NCBI RefSeq assembly: GCF_018881635.1
Contig: NZ_JACVPY010000002.1
Span: 1,363,577 to 1,427,576 of the forward strand
Reading direction: 5' to 3'
Origin: Polynucleobacter sp. UB-Piko-W3
GTDB lineage: Bacteria > Pseudomonadota > Gammaproteobacteria > Burkholderiales > Burkholderiaceae
Length of the DNA: 64,000 nt
The position numbers were made by a program, and so were the translations under genes. Numbering within the stretch: position 1 is the first letter of the stretch; the number at the start of each line of letters is the position of its first letter. The notes under the pieces were generated by a model. It worked only from the letters and a program-made list of their open reading frames with translations, did not search any database and was not told where the DNA came from. Positions 62,667 through 64,000 of the stretch are shown here, in pieces.

Positions 62667-63851
62667 CTAGGGCTCGATACCTAATTCAGCGGCTACAGCA
62701 GCACAATTTTGGCGAGCCTCATTCAATACTTCACCTAAACAGTTGATATGACCCATCTTTCTGCCGATGCGAGGAGCAGATTTACCGTAGAGATGCAACT
62801 TTGCATCAGGATGTGCGAGCACCTTATTCCAGGCAGGTTCTCTTGCTTTATCTTCACTACCCTCAAACCAAAGATCACCCAATAAATTTAACATCGAAAC
62901 TGGGGCTAATTGTCGAGTATCACCTAAAGGTAAACGAGCCATTGCTCTTACCTGCTGCTCAAATTGGCTACTGACACAAGCATCCATGGTGTAGTGCCCA
63001 GAGTTATGTGGACGAGGTGCAATTTCATTGGCAACAATGTCGCCATTCTTGAGTACAAAGAACTCAACGCAGAGAACGCCAACATAATCAATCTTCCGAA
63101 TCAGTGCTTTTGCCGCATCAACAATCTTTTTTTCTTGAGCAGGCTTTAGTGAAGGGGCTGGTACGGTAGAAGTATGCAAGATACCGTCACGATGAATATT
63201 TTGCGACACGGGATAAGCTAGGACAGCGTCATCATGGCCCCGCACTACTAAAGCAGAAACCTCAAAATCTAGATCCATACGCTTTTCCAAAACGCAGGGT
63301 ACGCATCCGAATTCACTCCAAGCAGCCGCCAACTCCTGCACGTCATGAACGGTTGCCTGACCTTTGCCGTCATAACCCATGCGGGCAGTCTTTAGTATTC
63401 CAGGGAAAAGGTCTGTAGGGGCATGAGCAAGATCGGCATCATGCTCTATCACAAAATAGGGTGCAGGCCCAATATTGGTTTCAGACTTCCAGGTAGCTAA
63501 GAATTTTTTTTCTTCAATTCGATTTTGCGCTAGCAAGACGCAACTACTGCGCGGCGCTACAAATACCCCTAGAGCTTCCAGATTATCTAGAGCTTGTGCT
63601 GGAACATTTTCGAATTCAGTACTGACGGCTGCGCATAATGCTGCCATCTCTTTTAAGGCGGTTGGATCGGTGTAATCAGCCTGAATAAACTTTTCTGCAA
63701 TAGAGCCCGCCGGACTATCGGGACCGGGATCTAAAACACAAACTTTATAACCCATTGCTTGTGCAGCCTGGGTAAACATGCGCCCTAATTGACCGCCACC
63801 TAATATTCCTAAATACGAACCCGGCAAGATGGGCTCCATACGATCTGCCAT
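62667..63851 (-). CDS. purK: 5-(carboxyamino)imidazole ribonucleotide synthase
   Basis: ATP-grasp enzyme that carboxylates AIR to N5-CAIR. The N-terminal GILGGGQLGRMFTQAAQAMG, the middle GILKTARMGYDGKGQ, and NEIAPRPHNSGHYTMDACVSSQFEQ are family signatures. Length 394 is normal. Four bases separate it from the purE stop and two from the next gene, giving a purE-purK-Sua5 operon on the minus strand. Confidence 0.97.
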   Translation of the reverse strand: MADRMEPILPGSYLGILGGGQLGRMFTQAAQAMGYKVCVLDPGPDSPAGSIAEKFIQADYTDPTALKEMAALCAAVSTEFENVPAQALDNLEALGVFVAPRSSCVLLAQNRIEEKKFLATWKSETNIGPAPYFVIEHDADLAHAPTDLFPGILKTARMGYDGKGQATVHDVQELAAAWSEFGCVPCVLEKRMDLDFEVSALVVRGHDDAVLAYPVSQNIHRDGILHTSTVPAPSLKPAQEKKIVDAAKALIRKIDYVGVLCVEFFVLKNGDIVANEIAPRPHNSGHYTMDACVSSQFEQQVRAMARLPLGDTRQLAPVSMLNLLGDLWFEGSEDKAREPAWNKVLAHPDAKLHLYGKSAPRIGRKMGHINCLGEVLNEARQNCAAVAAELGIEP

Positions 63852-63855
63852 GTAA

Positions 63856-64000
63856 TTAATATCCTGGCAAATTCATAGAGCGCGCGGTGTCAGATTGCTT
63901 TGCCCGAAACTCTGCGAGACGTTTAGCAAGATCTGCATCATGTAATGCGAGCCCCGCTATGACATGCAAGGCAGCATTAGCCGCGCCAGCCTCACCAATT
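63856..64000 (-). CDS. purE: N5-carboxyaminoimidazole ribonucleotide mutase (3' end only)
   Basis: The last 47 codons of a gene entering from the right edge. The frame reads IGEAGAANAALHVIAGLAL and ends in SMNLPGY; the first stretch is the conserved C-terminal part of PurE, where helices pack in the octamer. The stop at 63858-63856 is four bases before the purK start. The enzyme converts N5-CAIR to CAIR, the step after PurK. Confidence 0.93.
   Translation of the reverse strand, partial: IGEAGAANAALHVIAGLALHDADLAKRLAEFRAKQSDTARSMNLPGY

Overview
The window looks like a core chromosomal segment of a free-living betaproteobacterium of the Burkholderiaceae, most like Polynucleobacter. The grounds are moderate GC, a streamlined gene-dense layout, typical betaproteobacterial neighbourhoods (hrcA/hemH/grpE/dnaK/dnaJ, queA-tgt-yajC-secDF, purB next to waaA), a Bug-type tripartite tricarboxylate transporter binding protein, and dual heat-shock control by sigma-32 and HrcA/CIRCE. 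The genus is an inference from memory, not from a search.

Region by region: 0-9 kb holds a partial SirB1-like gene, a DedA membrane protein, miaA, purM, an AI-2E family transporter, then a same-strand run hda - HAD phosphatase - pcnB - folK - panB. 9-18 kb is the heat-shock and repair block: dnaJ, dnaK, grpE, hemH, hrcA (minus strand), and nadK and recN (plus strand). I read sigma-32-type promoters in front of grpE and dnaK, and a terminator between those two genes. 18-34 kb carries glnE, a large YhdP/AsmA-like protein, a nitrilase-family amidase, tldD, a DAHP synthase, a PduO-type cobalamin adenosyltransferase, and a tightly coupled run glcD-glcE-glcF-yggS-proC. 34-51 kb carries ubiA, recG, queA, tgt, yajC, secD, secF, waaA, purB, a glutathione S-transferase, mnmA and the split proton-translocating transhydrogenase pntAA-pntAB-pntB. 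51-54 kb has a Bug solute-binding protein and groES-groEL behind a sigma-70 promoter that abuts a CIRCE operator.

54-60 kb is the accessory part. A 330-residue protein of unknown function lies behind a canonical LexA box. Next come a small Xre-type regulator and, divergently, a YqaJ-type exonuclease followed by a Bet/RecT-like annealing protein that ends early. These look like a phage-derived recombination cassette without integrase or structural genes. Beyond it sit a Cache-HAMP adenylate cyclase and a broken tRNA locus: the 5' half of a Met-type tRNA, about 220 bp of hairpin-rich DNA, a Phe-type tRNA 3' end, and an intact terminator. 60-64 kb returns to core genes: dacB, a Sua5-type threonylcarbamoyl-AMP synthase, purK and the end of purE.

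No rRNA genes, intact tRNA genes, insertion sequences or CRISPR arrays were seen. Most of the window is ordinary housekeeping DNA. The places worth attention are the SOS-linked recombination cassette, the chimeric tRNA locus and the layered heat-shock control.
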